Below, one piece after another: positions 1 through 9,649 of a stretch of DNA of 64,000 bases. The position numbers and the translations under genes are program-made. The stretch lies in NCBI RefSeq assembly GCF_002259405.1, contig NZ_NPFW01000002.1, forward strand, positions 248,001 through 312,000, given 5' to 3'. The notes beneath the pieces were generated by a model, which was not told the origin of the DNA, made no database searches, and saw only the letters and a list, made by a program, of their open reading frames with translations. Each line of letters starts with the position of its first letter. Position 1 is the stretch's first letter. This DNA comes from Rhodococcus sp. 14-2483-1-2. GTDB lineage: Bacteria > Actinomycetota > Actinomycetes > Mycobacteriales > Mycobacteriaceae.

Positions 1-177
1 AATCGACTTTCCCTTCGCCGTGTCGGCCCCGGTGTTGAACACGATCTGGTCGCCCTCGACGAGGAACCAGATGGGTGCCACCAGGGGCCTTCCGTCGGAG
101 GCGAGGTATCCGAGCTTGCCGGTGCGGGTACCCGCGGACAGAAACTCGCGTACGCGCGGATCGGTGATCGACGTCAT
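1..177 (-). CDS. PPOX-class flavin/F420-dependent oxidoreductase, N-terminal part
   Basis: Partial gene: the ATG is at 177 and the coding sequence runs off the left edge, leaving 59 codons. The visible N-terminus (MTSITDPRVREFLSAGTRTG, then GKLGYLASDGRPLVAPIWF) has the opening of the split-barrel pyridoxamine-phosphate-oxidase fold as found in actinobacterial F420- or FMN-binding reductases: a helix, then a 'tg.l.tv..dG.P...P.wf' strand pair that starts the cofactor barrel. Substrate and cofactor cannot be decided from this fragment. The gene runs in the same direction as the amidohydrolase to its right, 60 nt away. Confidence 0.7.
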   Translation of the reverse strand, partial: MTSITDPRVREFLSAGTRTGKLGYLASDGRPLVAPIWFLVEGDQIVFNTGADTAKGKSI

Positions 178-237
178 CGCAGTCACGCTACGCGGCCACA
201 CCGACAAGATCGATCCGTGGGCTTCGCCTCCGTGCTC

Positions 238-1695
238 CTACACAGCAGCTGCGTGAGTGAGCGCACCGGCGCAGATCGTGGCTCTGATGTCGGTCTCGGC
301 GAGATCGTGCACCGAGCGGTGCACGGGATGCTCGACCAGAACGACGATGTCCGCTGCATCCCCCTCTCGGAGCGCGCCGCGGCCACCGCACGCCGCGCGC
401 AGTGCCACCTCGAGGGGCACGGCTTCGTCCAGGTGCCACGGGGGTCGGTCGTCGTCGGTACGGAACACCGCTGCGGCGACTCCCGCCAACGGCTCCGGTG
501 GACTGACCGGGGCATCGGAACCGAAGAGCAAGGTCGCACCGCTTCGGTGCAGCGAGCCGTAACCGTAGGCCACCGAGCGCCGTCCGGCCCACAGGTCCTC
601 GGCGATGTCGCGATCGGCCATCGCGTGCTGCGGTTGCACCGATGCCACGACGCCCAACGCAGCGAAGCGCGCGACGTCGTCCGGCAGTATCTGTTGCGCG
701 TGTTCGATGCGGCCACCGCAGCCGGCGCGCTCGAATGCATCGAGGGCGATGCCGTTGGCGCGGTCACCGATCGCGTGGATGGCAGGCACGATTCCGCCTC
801 CCGACGCCCGCGAGACGAGCCGGTACAGATCGTCCCGAGTTTCGAGCAACAGCCCGTACGCGTCGTCCCCGTCGATGCCCGGGTACCGATCGTGGCAGCA
901 CGCGGTTCGGGTGTTGAGCGAACCGTCGAGCATCACCTTGAGCGGTCCGCGGCGGATCAGTTCCGACAGAGCCGAGACGTCGCCGGTGCGCTCGCCGCGC
1001 TCGAGTGCCTCGTCGAGCCATTGCGGCCACACGGTCGTGTCGACTCGCACCGCAGGAGAACCGGCCGACAGCCGTCGATCCCAGACCGTCTTGTTGTCGG
1101 CGAACTCGAAATCGACGACGCCGGTGACGCCACGGACCGCCAGTGCGGCGGTCGCGTCGAGCACGGCCCGATCGAGTTCGGCCGGATCGTCCTGCTCCTC
1201 GAGCGCCATGACCGCTTCGAGACCGTCGACGTCGCGCAGCACACCGGTGGGGTGATCGATACCCAGATCGTCGAGCAACGCCGGGCTCAGCCACAACGTG
1301 TGCAGATCCATGCTCGTCATCGCCACGCGAGCACCGGGCAGCGCATTCTCGAGCAGGTCCTTGTGTGGCTCCTCCGGCCAGTGTGCGTCACGGAAGCCGT
1401 TGGCGCGCACCACCGATTCGCCTGCCGTACGCGCGTAGGGGTACACCAGGGCGACCGCGTCGGCAGCCGATGCGGCGGACCCGACATCGATTCGCCTACG
1501 GGCAGCCGCCCACTGCGTCAGGTGCACGTGAGAGTCCACGAACCCGGGCAACGCCACCCCGCCCCCACCGTCGAGCACCTCCTCGCCCCGTGCGCGCCTG
1601 GTGCCCGCCGGAGTGATCGACGCGATGACCGATCCTGCGAGTTCTATGTCGAAGAGCACGCCGGAACCATCCAGTGCGACATTGGCGATAATCAC
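238..1695 (-). CDS. Amidohydrolase, YtcJ-like (amidohydrolase 3) family
   Basis: A 485-aa cytosolic metal-dependent hydrolase with no signal peptide. The family fold is visible: a small N-terminal beta-sandwich leading into the first metal motif GFVDSHVHL near residue 52, a TIM barrel with the K-M-DG motif (PLKVMLDGS), the metal histidine in IHAIGDRAN, RIEHAQ, and the metal aspartate in FGSDAP. The C-terminus returns to the sandwich (GDAADIVVL). Length matches family members, which hydrolyse amides, formamides or related C-N bonds; the substrate is not predictable here. It is divergent from the thioesterase at 1748, with 52 nt between the two starts. Function beyond 'amidohydrolase' is uncertain. 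Confidence 0.85.
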   Translation of the reverse strand: MIIANVALDGSGVLFDIELAGSVIASITPAGTRRARGEEVLDGGGGVALPGFVDSHVHLTQWAAARRRIDVGSAASAADAVALVYPYARTAGESVVRANGFRDAHWPEEPHKDLLENALPGARVAMTSMDLHTLWLSPALLDDLGIDHPTGVLRDVDGLEAVMALEEQDDPAELDRAVLDATAALAVRGVTGVVDFEFADNKTVWDRRLSAGSPAVRVDTTVWPQWLDEALERGERTGDVSALSELIRRGPLKVMLDGSLNTRTACCHDRYPGIDGDDAYGLLLETRDDLYRLVSRASGGGIVPAIHAIGDRANGIALDAFERAGCGGRIEHAQQILPDDVARFAALGVVASVQPQHAMADRDIAEDLWAGRRSVAYGYGSLHRSGATLLFGSDAPVSPPEPLAGVAAAVFRTDDDRPPWHLDEAVPLEVALRAACGGRGALREGDAADIVVLVEHPVHRSVHDLAETDIRATICAGALTHAAAV

Positions 1696-1747
1696 TCCTG
1701 GGACTCTAGAGCGTCGTGGTCACGGGCGCGCATGCCATCCTCTAGCA

Positions 1748-2203
1748 ATGAAAACAGAGCCTGGTGCGATGCAGACAGAGCCGGCCGGTCCCGTCGGATA
1801 TCACGCGAGCGTGACGGTGCGATGGTCCGATATGGATGCCTTCGCGCACATCAACCATGCACGGATGGTCACCTTGCTCGAAGAGGCGCGCATCGAATGG
1901 CTGCTCAGCGAGGGCGAGGCCAACGAGTCTCTGATCAAGAGTGCGTTGATCGCGAATGTGACCATTGCGTACAAGAAGCCGCTCCGGCATTCGGACGGTC
2001 CGCTCGACGTCACACTGTGGTTCGAGAAGGTGCGCGCTGTCGATTTCACCATCGGGTACGAGGTCCGCGCCGCGGGCGCGGCACCGGAATCGCCGCCCGC
2101 CGTGGTGGCGACGACCCGGATGGCGATGGTCGACGTCGGTGCCGAGACCCTGCGCCGCATCGCGCCGGAGGAAAAGGCCTATCTCGCGCGCTGGAGTCGC
2201 TGA
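1748..2203 (+). CDS. Acyl-CoA thioesterase, hotdog (4HBT) family
   Basis: A 151-aa single hotdog domain. The motif VRWSDMDAFAHINHARMVTL is the 4-hydroxybenzoyl-CoA thioesterase signature: the active-site Asp (SDMDAFAHIN) followed by a long helix with the acidic EEARIEW stretch. It should hydrolyse an acyl-CoA in the cytosol; chain preference is unknown. I start at ATG 1748; an in-frame ATG at 1769 is also possible, since the residues between are not part of the fold. Its 3' end overlaps the convergent acetoacetyl-CoA synthetase gene by 25 nt, so no terminator can sit between them. Confidence 0.85.
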   Translation: MKTEPGAMQTEPAGPVGYHASVTVRWSDMDAFAHINHARMVTLLEEARIEWLLSEGEANESLIKSALIANVTIAYKKPLRHSDGPLDVTLWFEKVRAVDFTIGYEVRAAGAAPESPPAVVATTRMAMVDVGAETLRRIAPEEKAYLARWSR

Positions 2204-4125
2204 AACTCGGTCGCCCGGTCGACGAACCACGCCAACGCAGCCGGGTCGTCGACGGCACTCGAATCGAGAGTGCCTGCGGCAGTGGCACCTTGGAAGAGCC
2301 GTTTGAGCGGTACCTCGAGCTTCTTCCCGGTTCGAGTGTGGGGTATCGCGGGCGTGGCGATGACATCGTCGGGAACGTGTCGCGGCGACGCCTGCGTTCT
2401 GATGACGGATTCGATGCGTTCACGCAACTCGTCGGTCACGCCGTCCGGGACCACCACGAACAGGGGCATCCAGTATCCGCCGTCGGGTAGCTCGATGCCC
2501 AGAACGAGCGCCTCGGTGACCTCGTCCAGAGATTCGACGGCCTGATAGATGTCGGCGCTCCCCATACGAATTCCGTTGCGGTTGAGCGTCGAATCCGACC
2601 GCCCGTGTACGAGAACACTGCCGTGATCGGTCATGGTGATCCAGTCGCCGTGCCGCCAGATTCCCGGATAGGTGTCGAAGTAGGCGTCCCGGTAACGAGA
2701 TCCGTCCGCGTCGTTCCAGAAGTACAGCGGCATCGACGGCATGGGCTCGGTGACGACCAACTCACCGACGGTGCCACGGACTGCGTGGCCGTCCTCGTCG
2801 TAGGCGTCGAGCGCGACGCCGAGGAACGGCACCGACAGCTCCCCGGCCCAGACCGGCGCGGTCCGCACTCCCCCGGCGAATGCCGACACCACGTCGGTGC
2901 CACCGGAAATGGAGAAGACCGGCACGTGGGCTCCGATGTTCTCCGACAACCAGATCGACGACGTCGCAGGCATCGCAGATCCGGTGATCCCGACGGCTCG
3001 CAGAGCCGACAGGTCGTGATCGGTGCCGGGATGCGCGTCGGCCTTGATGCACGCGAGCACATAGCCGGGGCTGGTTCCGAGATACGTCACACCCAGCCTG
3101 GCTGCGATGTCCCACAGCGCATCCGGCGTAGGGAACGACGGATTGCCGTCGGCGCACACGATCGTGGACCCGGCCAGTAGACCGGCGACCTGGAAGTTCC
3201 ACATCATCCAGCTGGGGCTGGTGTACCAGAAGAACACGTCCTCGGGGCCCAGATCGGAGTGCAGCGCAACGGATTTGAGATGCTCGAGCACCACACCGCC
3301 GTGACCGTGCACGATCCCCTTCGGTAGACCGGTGGTACCCGAGGAGAACACGACCCACAGCGGGTGATCGAAAGGCACTGCTAACGGACTCAATTCGCGA
3401 CTCTGAGCTGTTGCGGAAGACCAACTCACCGCGTTTCCCGACGCCTCGCCGACCGTCACCACGACCCGCAGTGTCGGCAGCCCCGACGTGAGCGCGTCGA
3501 CATCGGCGGCCTTGTCCCTGAACTTCCCTCCGTACATGTACCCGTCGGCAGTGATCAGCGCCGTGGGTTCGAGCTGGCCCAGACGGTCGAGTGCCGCCGA
3601 GGCCGAGTAGTCCTGCCCGCACGCGGACCACACCGCACCCAGGCTCGCGGTCGCCAGGAATGCGATCACCGCCTCGGGGACGTTGGGCAGATATCCGACG
3701 ACGCGGTCGCCGCGTCGAACTCCCGCGCCTGCGAGCGTCCCCGCCAGCGCCCCGACCCGATCGATCATCTCCTCCCACGTCACGGTCCGCGTCGAACCGT
3801 CTTCGCGGGCGTGGACGATGGCGGCGCGACCGGGTCGAGCATGCCTGATCACCTGGTCCACGTAGTTCAGCTGCGTACCCGGAAACCACTGCGCTCCCGG
3901 CATATCTCGCTCTGCGAGCACCGTTTTCGGCACGCTGGAGGAGCGGACCTCGAAGAAGTCCCACACCGCTCGCCAGAACAGTTCCAACTCGTTCGTCGAC
4001 CATCGCCACAGAGCCGAGTAGTCCGGTAGAAGCACATCGTGACGTTGCGCGACGAAGCGCGCGAACTCGGTCACCCGAGCCTCGGCGAGATCGGAATCCG
4101 TCGGCGTCCACAGCGCACTGATCAT
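2179..4125 (-). CDS. Acetoacetyl-CoA synthetase
   Basis: A 648-aa ANL-superfamily ligase, the usual length for acetoacetate-CoA ligase, including the long N-terminal region (DYSALWRWSTNELELFWRAV) typical of this subfamily and of acetyl-CoA synthetases. The ATP/AMP-binding loop is FSSGTTGLPKGIVHGHGG, the adenylation motif follows at TDHGSVLVHGRSD, and the catalytic lysine is in HTRTGKKLEVPLKR. It would activate acetoacetate to acetoacetyl-CoA for thiolytic cleavage. It follows the acyl-CoA ligase (start 5773, stop 4139) by 13 nt on the same strand, so the two are probably cotranscribed. Its tail overlaps the convergent thioesterase. Confidence 0.88.
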   Translation of the reverse strand: MISALWTPTDSDLAEARVTEFARFVAQRHDVLLPDYSALWRWSTNELELFWRAVWDFFEVRSSSVPKTVLAERDMPGAQWFPGTQLNYVDQVIRHARPGRAAIVHAREDGSTRTVTWEEMIDRVGALAGTLAGAGVRRGDRVVGYLPNVPEAVIAFLATASLGAVWSACGQDYSASAALDRLGQLEPTALITADGYMYGGKFRDKAADVDALTSGLPTLRVVVTVGEASGNAVSWSSATAQSRELSPLAVPFDHPLWVVFSSGTTGLPKGIVHGHGGVVLEHLKSVALHSDLGPEDVFFWYTSPSWMMWNFQVAGLLAGSTIVCADGNPSFPTPDALWDIAARLGVTYLGTSPGYVLACIKADAHPGTDHDLSALRAVGITGSAMPATSSIWLSENIGAHVPVFSISGGTDVVSAFAGGVRTAPVWAGELSVPFLGVALDAYDEDGHAVRGTVGELVVTEPMPSMPLYFWNDADGSRYRDAYFDTYPGIWRHGDWITMTDHGSVLVHGRSDSTLNRNGIRMGSADIYQAVESLDEVTEALVLGIELPDGGYWMPLFVVVPDGVTDELRERIESVIRTQASPRHVPDDVIATPAIPHTRTGKKLEVPLKRLFQGATAAGTLDSSAVDDPAALAWFVDRATEFQRLQRAR

Positions 4126-4138
4126 GGAAGCGAGTATG

Positions 4139-5773
4139 TCAGCCGAACGGCAGCTGTTCGATCAGACCGAGCGATCGCTCGCGCATCTCGACCTTGCGCA
4201 CCTTGCCGGTGACCGTCATCGGGAACTCGTCGACCACGTGCACGTACCGCGGGATCTTGTAGTGCGCCAGCCGTCCGTCACAGAAAGACCGTATCGCAGC
4301 CGAATCGAGGGGCACGGCATCGTCTTTCATCCTGATCCACACCATCAGCTCCTCGCCGTACTTCGGATCGGGCACACCGATGACCTGTGCGTCGAGGACA
4401 TCGGGGTGGGTGTAGAGGAACTCCTCGACTTCGCGGGGATAGATGTTCTCGCCGCCGCGAATCACCATGTCCTTGATCCGCCCGGTGATCGCCACGTAGC
4501 CGTTGTCGTCCATCACCCCGATGTCGCCGGTGTGCATCCACCCCTCGTCGTCGATGGCCTCGGCGGTCTTCTCCGGCTGCTCCCAATAGCCGAGCATCAC
4601 CGAATAGCCGCGGGTGCAGAGCTCGCCCGCCTCGCCGCGCGGCAGTGTGCTGCCCTCGATCGGGTCGACGATCTTGACCTCGAGGTGCGGACCGACGCGT
4701 CCGACGGTCGACACCCGCTGCTCGATGGAGTCCTCGCTCCGCGTCTGCAGGGACACCGGCGAGGTCTCGGTCATGCCGTAGCAGATCGACACCTCGGCCA
4801 TCCCCATCCGCTCGATGACCTGCTTCATCACCTCGGTGGGACACGGTGATCCGGCCATGATGCCGGTACGCAGACTGCCGAGGTCGAAGTCCTCGAAATT
4901 CTCCAGTGCCAGTTCGGCGATGAACATCGTCGGGACTCCGTAGAGCGACGTGCACTTCTCCGCGGCGACGGCCGTCAACGTCGCCACCGGATCGAACGAC
5001 GGCCCGGGAATCACCATCGCTGCGCCGTGGGACGTGCACGCGAGATTGCCCATCACCATGCCGAAGCAGTGGTAGAACGGCACCGGAATGCACACGCGGT
5101 CCTCGGCGGTGTAATGGCACAGCTCGCCGACGAAGAAACCGTTGTTGAGGATGTTGCGATGACTGAGCGTCGCGCCCTTGGGGAAACCCGTTGTCCCCGA
5201 GGTGTACTGGATGTTGATCGCATCGTCGGCACCGAGCCGCTCGGACACATCGGTGATCATGTGCGGAGTCTTCGCCAACGCTCGATGCCCGCGATCGGTC
5301 ATCGCCTCCCACTGGATGCTCCCGATGAACAGCACCTCACGCAGGGATTCCACCTCGGGACGCACGTCGTCGATCATCGCCGCGTAGTTCGAACCCTTGA
5401 ACTCCGTGGCCGACAACAACACCGACACCCCGGCCTGCTTCAACACGAACTGCAACTCGTGCGAGCGATACGCGGGATTGATGTTGACCAACACCGCGCC
5501 GATCTTTGCCGTCGCATACTGCGCCAGAACCCATTCCGGGCAGTTCGGTGCCCACATTCCGACGCGGTCCCCCACCTCGACTCCGGCCACGAGCAATCCC
5601 GCCGCCAACAGATCGACGTCGGCGACGAACTCCGAGTAGGTCCACCTCCGCCCGGACGCAACATCGATCAACGCATCACGATCCGAGTACCGCGCCGCAG
5701 TTCGATCCAGATTTGCGCCGATCGTGTCGTCCAGCACCGCGGTGTCGGACGCACCGGAAGAATAACTGTCCAT
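4139..5773 (-). CDS. Medium/long-chain acyl-CoA ligase (AMP-binding, FadD-type)
   Basis: A 544-aa fatty-acyl-CoA synthetase-like enzyme. Motifs in order: P-loop [34 protein letters not shown], the hinge [20 protein letters not shown] and the A10 lysine in [14 protein letters not shown]. All catalytic landmarks are intact. It activates a carboxylate with ATP and CoA in the cytosol. I chose ATG 5773 ([10 protein letters not shown]); the frame opens earlier, but the upstream residues do not resemble the family. It lies 55 nt after eutC on the same strand, so transcription from the ethanolamine block may read into it. Whether it handles acetate, a fatty acid or another acid cannot be told from sequence. 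Confidence 0.85.
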   Translation of the reverse strand: MDSYSSGASDTAVLDDTIGANLDRTAARYSDRDALIDVASGRRWTYSEFVADVDLLAAGLLVAGVEVGDRVGMWAPNCPEWVLAQYATAKIGAVLVNINPAYRSHELQFVLKQAGVSVLLSATEFKGSNYAAMIDDVRPEVESLREVLFIGSIQWEAMTDRGHRALAKTPHMITDVSERLGADDAINIQYTSGTTGFPKGATLSHRNILNNGFFVGELCHYTAEDRVCIPVPFYHCFGMVMGNLACTSHGAAMVIPGPSFDPVATLTAVAAEKCTSLYGVPTMFIAELALENFEDFDLGSLRTGIMAGSPCPTEVMKQVIERMGMAEVSICYGMTETSPVSLQTRSEDSIEQRVSTVGRVGPHLEVKIVDPIEGSTLPRGEAGELCTRGYSVMLGYWEQPEKTAEAIDDEGWMHTGDIGVMDDNGYVAITGRIKDMVIRGGENIYPREVEEFLYTHPDVLDAQVIGVPDPKYGEELMVWIRMKDDAVPLDSAAIRSFCDGRLAHYKIPRYVHVVDEFPMTVTGKVRKVEMRERSLGLIEQLPFG

Positions 5774-5828
5774 ACACCCCACGGTAGTGACCGCCGTCAC
5801 CCTCGGCCACCCCCGGATAGGGGTGATG

Positions 5829-6653
5829 TCACTCCAGGGTGAGGGCCTCGGTCGCCTCGAGCACATCGGCTCGCGAGGTGTCCTTCAACGCCACACCCGA
5901 CCGCCCGAGCTTCCTGGCACCGGCCAACAGACCGGCCACGATTCGTGCCGACTGCGCATACCCCTGACCTTCCGGCGGATGGATGTTGGAGATGCAGTTG
6001 CGATCGGCGTCGGTGCACCCGGGTTTCGGCAGATGCGTCAGATAGATACCGAGACTGTCCGCAACGGACAACCCCGGACGCTCCCCGATCAGCACCAGCA
6101 CCGTCCGCACACCCATCGCCGCGGCGATGTGATCACCCAGCGCCACCCGTGCCTCGGTCGCGACAACCGGGGCCGCTATCGAATAGCGATCGGCCAGTTC
6201 GGCTTTCAACGCCTCCAGCATCGGCACACCATGATCGGCGAGTGCGCGCGGGGACAACCCGTCGCTCAACACGATTCCGATCTCGTCCTCGGAATTCACC
6301 ACGTCCGACAGATCTTTCGGTTGCCGACCCAGATCGGGCCGTCGCAGATACTCCGCGCGACTCGTCGCCAACGACGTCACCACCGACGGTGCACCGAGAC
6401 CGACCTGCTCCACCCGGCCCACGAAGTCCTCGACCTCCAGCGGCATGTGCACCGCATCCCGCGCCGCAGCGTGCGCCGAGCGAAACTCGAGCACCCGCGT
6501 GGTCGGCAACGAATCACCGATGCGCCCCAATCCGATTCGAGCCTGCGTCATCGCGCGCAACTCGCCCCAGAACTCGCCTTCCTGTCGTTCCGCAGGCTCC
6601 ACTCCTGCCACTTCCTGCCGTTCCGCGGGCACTGCGCCCGATGGGTCTGTCAT
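5829..6653 (-). CDS. eutC: Ethanolamine ammonia-lyase small subunit
   Basis: A 274-aa light chain of adenosylcobalamin-dependent ethanolamine ammonia-lyase, which cleaves ethanolamine to acetaldehyde and ammonia. Family stretches are the N-terminal [31 protein letters not shown], the B12-contacting [26 protein letters not shown] and the C-terminal [13 protein letters not shown]. The ATG overlaps the eutB stop (ATGA), so the subunits are translationally coupled. The first 25 residues carry a short imperfect repeat (PAERQE twice) and look unstructured. No EutA-type reactivating factor and no microcompartment shell gene is present, and I see no obvious shell-targeting peptide. Confidence 0.95.
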   Translation of the reverse strand: MTDPSGAVPAERQEVAGVEPAERQEGEFWGELRAMTQARIGLGRIGDSLPTTRVLEFRSAHAAARDAVHMPLEVEDFVGRVEQVGLGAPSVVTSLATSRAEYLRRPDLGRQPKDLSDVVNSEDEIGIVLSDGLSPRALADHGVPMLEALKAELADRYSIAAPVVATEARVALGDHIAAAMGVRTVLVLIGERPGLSVADSLGIYLTHLPKPGCTDADRNCISNIHPPEGQGYAQSARIVAGLLAGARKLGRSGVALKDTSRADVLEATEALTLE

Positions 6654-8062
6654 CGCGCACTCATCAACGCTCGAAGTGGCGATCCCGCGGCATCGACGTC
6701 GAGGACTCTGCCGTCGGCGTCCACCATGCCCAATCGGGAGAGCCACGACTCGAATTCCGGTGCCGGTCGCAGACCGAGAACCTGCCGAACGTAGAGCACG
6801 TCGTGAAAGCTCAACGACTGGTATCCGAGCATGACGTCGTCGGCACCCGGCACCGCGATGACGAACGCGACCCCGGCGGTGCCGAGGAGCGTCAGCAGGG
6901 TGTCCATGTCGTCCTGGTCGGCCTCGGCATGGTTGGTGTAGCAGACGTCCACTCCCATCGGCAGCCCCAGCAGCTTGCCGCAGAAGTGATCTTCCAGGCC
7001 GGCCCTGATGATCTGCTTACCGTCGTACAGGTACTCGGGCCCGATGAATCCGACGACGGTGTTGATCAGCAGCGGCTCGAGATCGCGGGCCACCGCGTAC
7101 GCCCTCGTTTCCAAGGTCTGTTGATCGACGGGTCGGTCACCGGTGCCGATGTGCGCGCCCGCCGACAACGCCGAGCCCTGGCCCGTTTCGAGATACATGA
7201 CGTTGTTCCCGACGGTTCCGCGGTGCAGCGATCGGCCGGCCTCGTTGGCCTCGCGTAGCAGCGGAATGTTCACGCCGAAGCTCGAATTGGCGCCTTCGGT
7301 GCCCGCGATGGACTGGAACACCAGATCGACCGGAACTCCCTTGTCGATCAGTTCCATCGTCGTCGTCACGTGCGAGAGCACGCACGACTGCGTCGGGATC
7401 TCGAAGCGCTGGCGGATTTCGTCGAGCAGATGGAGCAGGTCCGCCGTGGCCTGAGGTGAGTCGGTCGCGGGGTTGATCCCGATGACCGCATCGCCCGAGC
7501 CGAGGAGCAGTCCGTCGAGGGTGGCCGCAGCGATTCCACGCGGATCGTCCGTCGGGTGATTGGGCTGCAGACGCGTGGTGAGCGTTCCGGGTAGCCCGAT
7601 CGTCGTACGGAACGCCGACGTCACCTGCACGGCTCTCGACACTGCGATCAGATCCTGATTGCGCATGATCTTGCTGACCGCTGCCACCATCTCGGGAGTC
7701 AGTCCGGCGGCCACCGACCGCAACGTCGCCGCCGCGTCCGGCTTCGCGGTGACCTGGAGCAGCCAGTCCCGTAGACCTCCGACGGTCAGGTGCGAGACGG
7801 CCCCGAAGGCGATGCGGTCGTGTGAATCGATGATGAGGCGGGTGACCTCGTCGGTTTCGTACGGGACGAGCAGATCGTGCAGGAAGACATCGAGCGAGAC
7901 CTCCGACAACGCCCACTGCGCTGCCGCGCGCTCGGCATCCGATTCGGCTGCGCAACCGGCCAATTCGTCACCCGATCGAAGCGGCGTCGCCTTGGCCATC
8001 AAGTCCACCAGACCGTCGAAGGTGTAGGTGGTGCCCGAGACCTGCTGGGTGTAGATCGTCAT
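6650..8062 (-). CDS. eutB: Ethanolamine ammonia-lyase large subunit
   Basis: A 470-aa catalytic TIM-barrel subunit of the B12-dependent lyase; with EutC it converts ethanolamine to acetaldehyde and ammonia. Diagnostic stretches are LTPEMVAAVSKIMRNQDLI, the substrate/base region GIGINPATDSP-like (VIGINPATDS), GVPVDLVFQSIAGTEGANSS, MYLETGQGSALSAGAH, FIGPEYLYDGKQIIRAGLED and CYTNHAEADQDD. I use ATG 8062: it overlaps the permease stop as ATGA and gives the family N-terminus (MTIYTQQVSGTTYTFDGLVD). The 3' end overlaps eutC in the same way, so permease-eutB-eutC is one tightly coupled unit. Acetaldehyde is presumably taken by the aldehyde dehydrogenase at 11286. Confidence 0.96.
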   Translation of the reverse strand: MTIYTQQVSGTTYTFDGLVDLMAKATPLRSGDELAGCAAESDAERAAAQWALSEVSLDVFLHDLLVPYETDEVTRLIIDSHDRIAFGAVSHLTVGGLRDWLLQVTAKPDAAATLRSVAAGLTPEMVAAVSKIMRNQDLIAVSRAVQVTSAFRTTIGLPGTLTTRLQPNHPTDDPRGIAAATLDGLLLGSGDAVIGINPATDSPQATADLLHLLDEIRQRFEIPTQSCVLSHVTTTMELIDKGVPVDLVFQSIAGTEGANSSFGVNIPLLREANEAGRSLHRGTVGNNVMYLETGQGSALSAGAHIGTGDRPVDQQTLETRAYAVARDLEPLLINTVVGFIGPEYLYDGKQIIRAGLEDHFCGKLLGLPMGVDVCYTNHAEADQDDMDTLLTLLGTAGVAFVIAVPGADDVMLGYQSLSFHDVLYVRQVLGLRPAPEFESWLSRLGMVDADGRVLDVDAAGSPLRALMSAR

Positions 8063-9513
8063 TCCAGCTCGGCCTCGGCCTCGGCCAGAGCGGCGAACTC
8101 CTCGTCCGGCGAGTTCGCGACCAGATGATGCCTGCTGTAGATGCCGAAGTAAGCCATGAACGCGACGAACACTCCCAGGCACCACAGCGCCGCTGTGGAA
8201 TCGACGACGAACGTGGCCACCACGGCGAGCGCCGCGATGATCAATGCGAATCCGGTGGTCACGACGCCGCCGGGGGTTCGGTACGGGCGTTCCATGTTCG
8301 GCTCGTTGCGTCGGAGCACGATGTGGCTGACCATCATCAGAACGTAGCTCAGCGCCGCGCCGAACACGGCCATGTTGAGCAACATTCCGCCCTGACCGGT
8401 CAGCGAGAGCAGGAAGCCGATGACGCCCGGGACGATCAAGGCGAGCGTCGGGGCCTTGCGAGAGTTGGTGATGGACAGTGTCTTCGGCAGGTACCCGGCA
8501 CGCGAGAGCGCAAAGAGCTGACGCGAGTACGCGTACATGATCGAGAAGAAGGACGCGATCAGTCCGGCCAGGCCGATGTAGTTGACGATCTTGCTGGCGG
8601 TTCCGTCACCGAGGGCTTCCACCAACGGGTTTCCCGATTCCTTGACGGCGTCGGCACCGCCTGCGCCGGTCACCAGGAACAGCACGACGGCACCGGTGAC
8701 GAGCAGCACGCCCATGGCGGCGATGATGCCGCGCGGGACGTTCTTGGTCGGATCCTTGGCCTCTTCTGCGGCCAGCGGAACACCTTCGATCGCAAGGAAG
8801 AACCAGATGGCGAACGGGACGGCAGCCCAGATGCCGAGGTAGCCGAACGGCAGGAATCCCGAGGCGCCGGCTGCGTCGGTCGGCGCGATGTCGGTCAGGT
8901 TGCTCGCGTCGAACTGTCCGATGGCGGCGATGGCGAAGACGATGAGTCCGACCAAGGCGATCGCGGTGATGACGAACATGATCTTGAGGGCTTCGCCTGC
9001 GCCGGAGAGGTGGATTCCGATGAACACCGCATAGACCACCAGGTAGACCCACCACCCGTCGGTGATGCCGAACAGCCCGAGGGATTCGACGTAGGCACCG
9101 ATGAACGTCGCGATGGCGGCGGGAGCAATGGCATACTCGATGAGAATCGCTGTGCCGGTGGCGAATCCGCCCCAGGGTCCGAGAGCGCGGCGAGCGAAGG
9201 TGTAGCCACCGCCTGCTGCGGGCAGCGCCGACGACATCTCGGCCATACCGAGGACCATGGCCAGGTACATCCCCGCGATGATGATGGCCGCGATGAGCAG
9301 ACCCCCGAAGCCACCCTCGGCGAGACCGAGGTTCCATCCGGAGTAGTCGCCGGAGATGACGTAGCTGACTCCGAGGCCCGCCAGCAGGACCCAGCCGGCC
9401 GTCCCCTTCTTCAGAGTTCGCTTGGCCAGGTAGTCACCGCCCTCGACGTGCGACTGAGTGCTCTCGTGGGAGCCAGCTTTCGGATGAGACGACTGGGGGT
9501 CTACTACGGACAT
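8059..9513 (-). CDS. Ethanolamine permease (APC superfamily)
   Basis: A 484-aa inner-membrane transporter with about twelve hydrophobic segments and the amino acid-polyamine-organocation fold. The start of TM1 (AGLGVSYVISGDYSGWNLGL) has the Gly-rich unwound helix that closely fits known ethanolamine permeases, and EGVPLAAEEAKDP follows the central helices. It imports ethanolamine for EutBC, encoded immediately downstream with a 4-nt overlap. The first 40 residues are hydrophilic. The 136 nt upstream hold the likely promoter; the clearest structure is an 8-bp palindrome ACACGTGT at 9575-9582, with no convincing -35/-10 pair. Confidence 0.93.
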   Translation of the reverse strand: MSVVDPQSSHPKAGSHESTQSHVEGGDYLAKRTLKKGTAGWVLLAGLGVSYVISGDYSGWNLGLAEGGFGGLLIAAIIIAGMYLAMVLGMAEMSSALPAAGGGYTFARRALGPWGGFATGTAILIEYAIAPAAIATFIGAYVESLGLFGITDGWWVYLVVYAVFIGIHLSGAGEALKIMFVITAIALVGLIVFAIAAIGQFDASNLTDIAPTDAAGASGFLPFGYLGIWAAVPFAIWFFLAIEGVPLAAEEAKDPTKNVPRGIIAAMGVLLVTGAVVLFLVTGAGGADAVKESGNPLVEALGDGTASKIVNYIGLAGLIASFFSIMYAYSRQLFALSRAGYLPKTLSITNSRKAPTLALIVPGVIGFLLSLTGQGGMLLNMAVFGAALSYVLMMVSHIVLRRNEPNMERPYRTPGGVVTTGFALIIAALAVVATFVVDSTAALWCLGVFVAFMAYFGIYSRHHLVANSPDEEFAALAEAEAELE

Positions 9514-9649
9514 TGCAAGCCTCTCGTCACCAGTTCGCTCGGAGCGGGGTCACGCCCGAGGGGGTCGATTCACAACACGTGTGGCGCGCGAATCGGTTCA
9601 AGATAGGCCCGTGATGTAAGCGGCGCGTCATCGATGAATGACGGGCGAA

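Noticed and set aside
217..2490. Very long open frame on the plus strand opposite the amidohydrolase gene and continuing across the thioesterase gene
   Set aside because: It is antisense or out of frame to two clear enzyme genes, is Arg/His/Gly-rich with no domain, and arises from high GC at third positions.
5829..6653. Microcompartment targeting of EutBC by the EutC N-terminal extension
   Set aside because: The extension is a short Pro/Glu-rich repeat without the amphipathic helix of targeting peptides, and no shell genes are present.
9575..9582. ACACGTGT palindrome ahead of the ethanolamine permease gene as an operator
   Set aside because: Only 8 bp of perfect symmetry and no second copy seen; noted in the gene entry but not called as a site.
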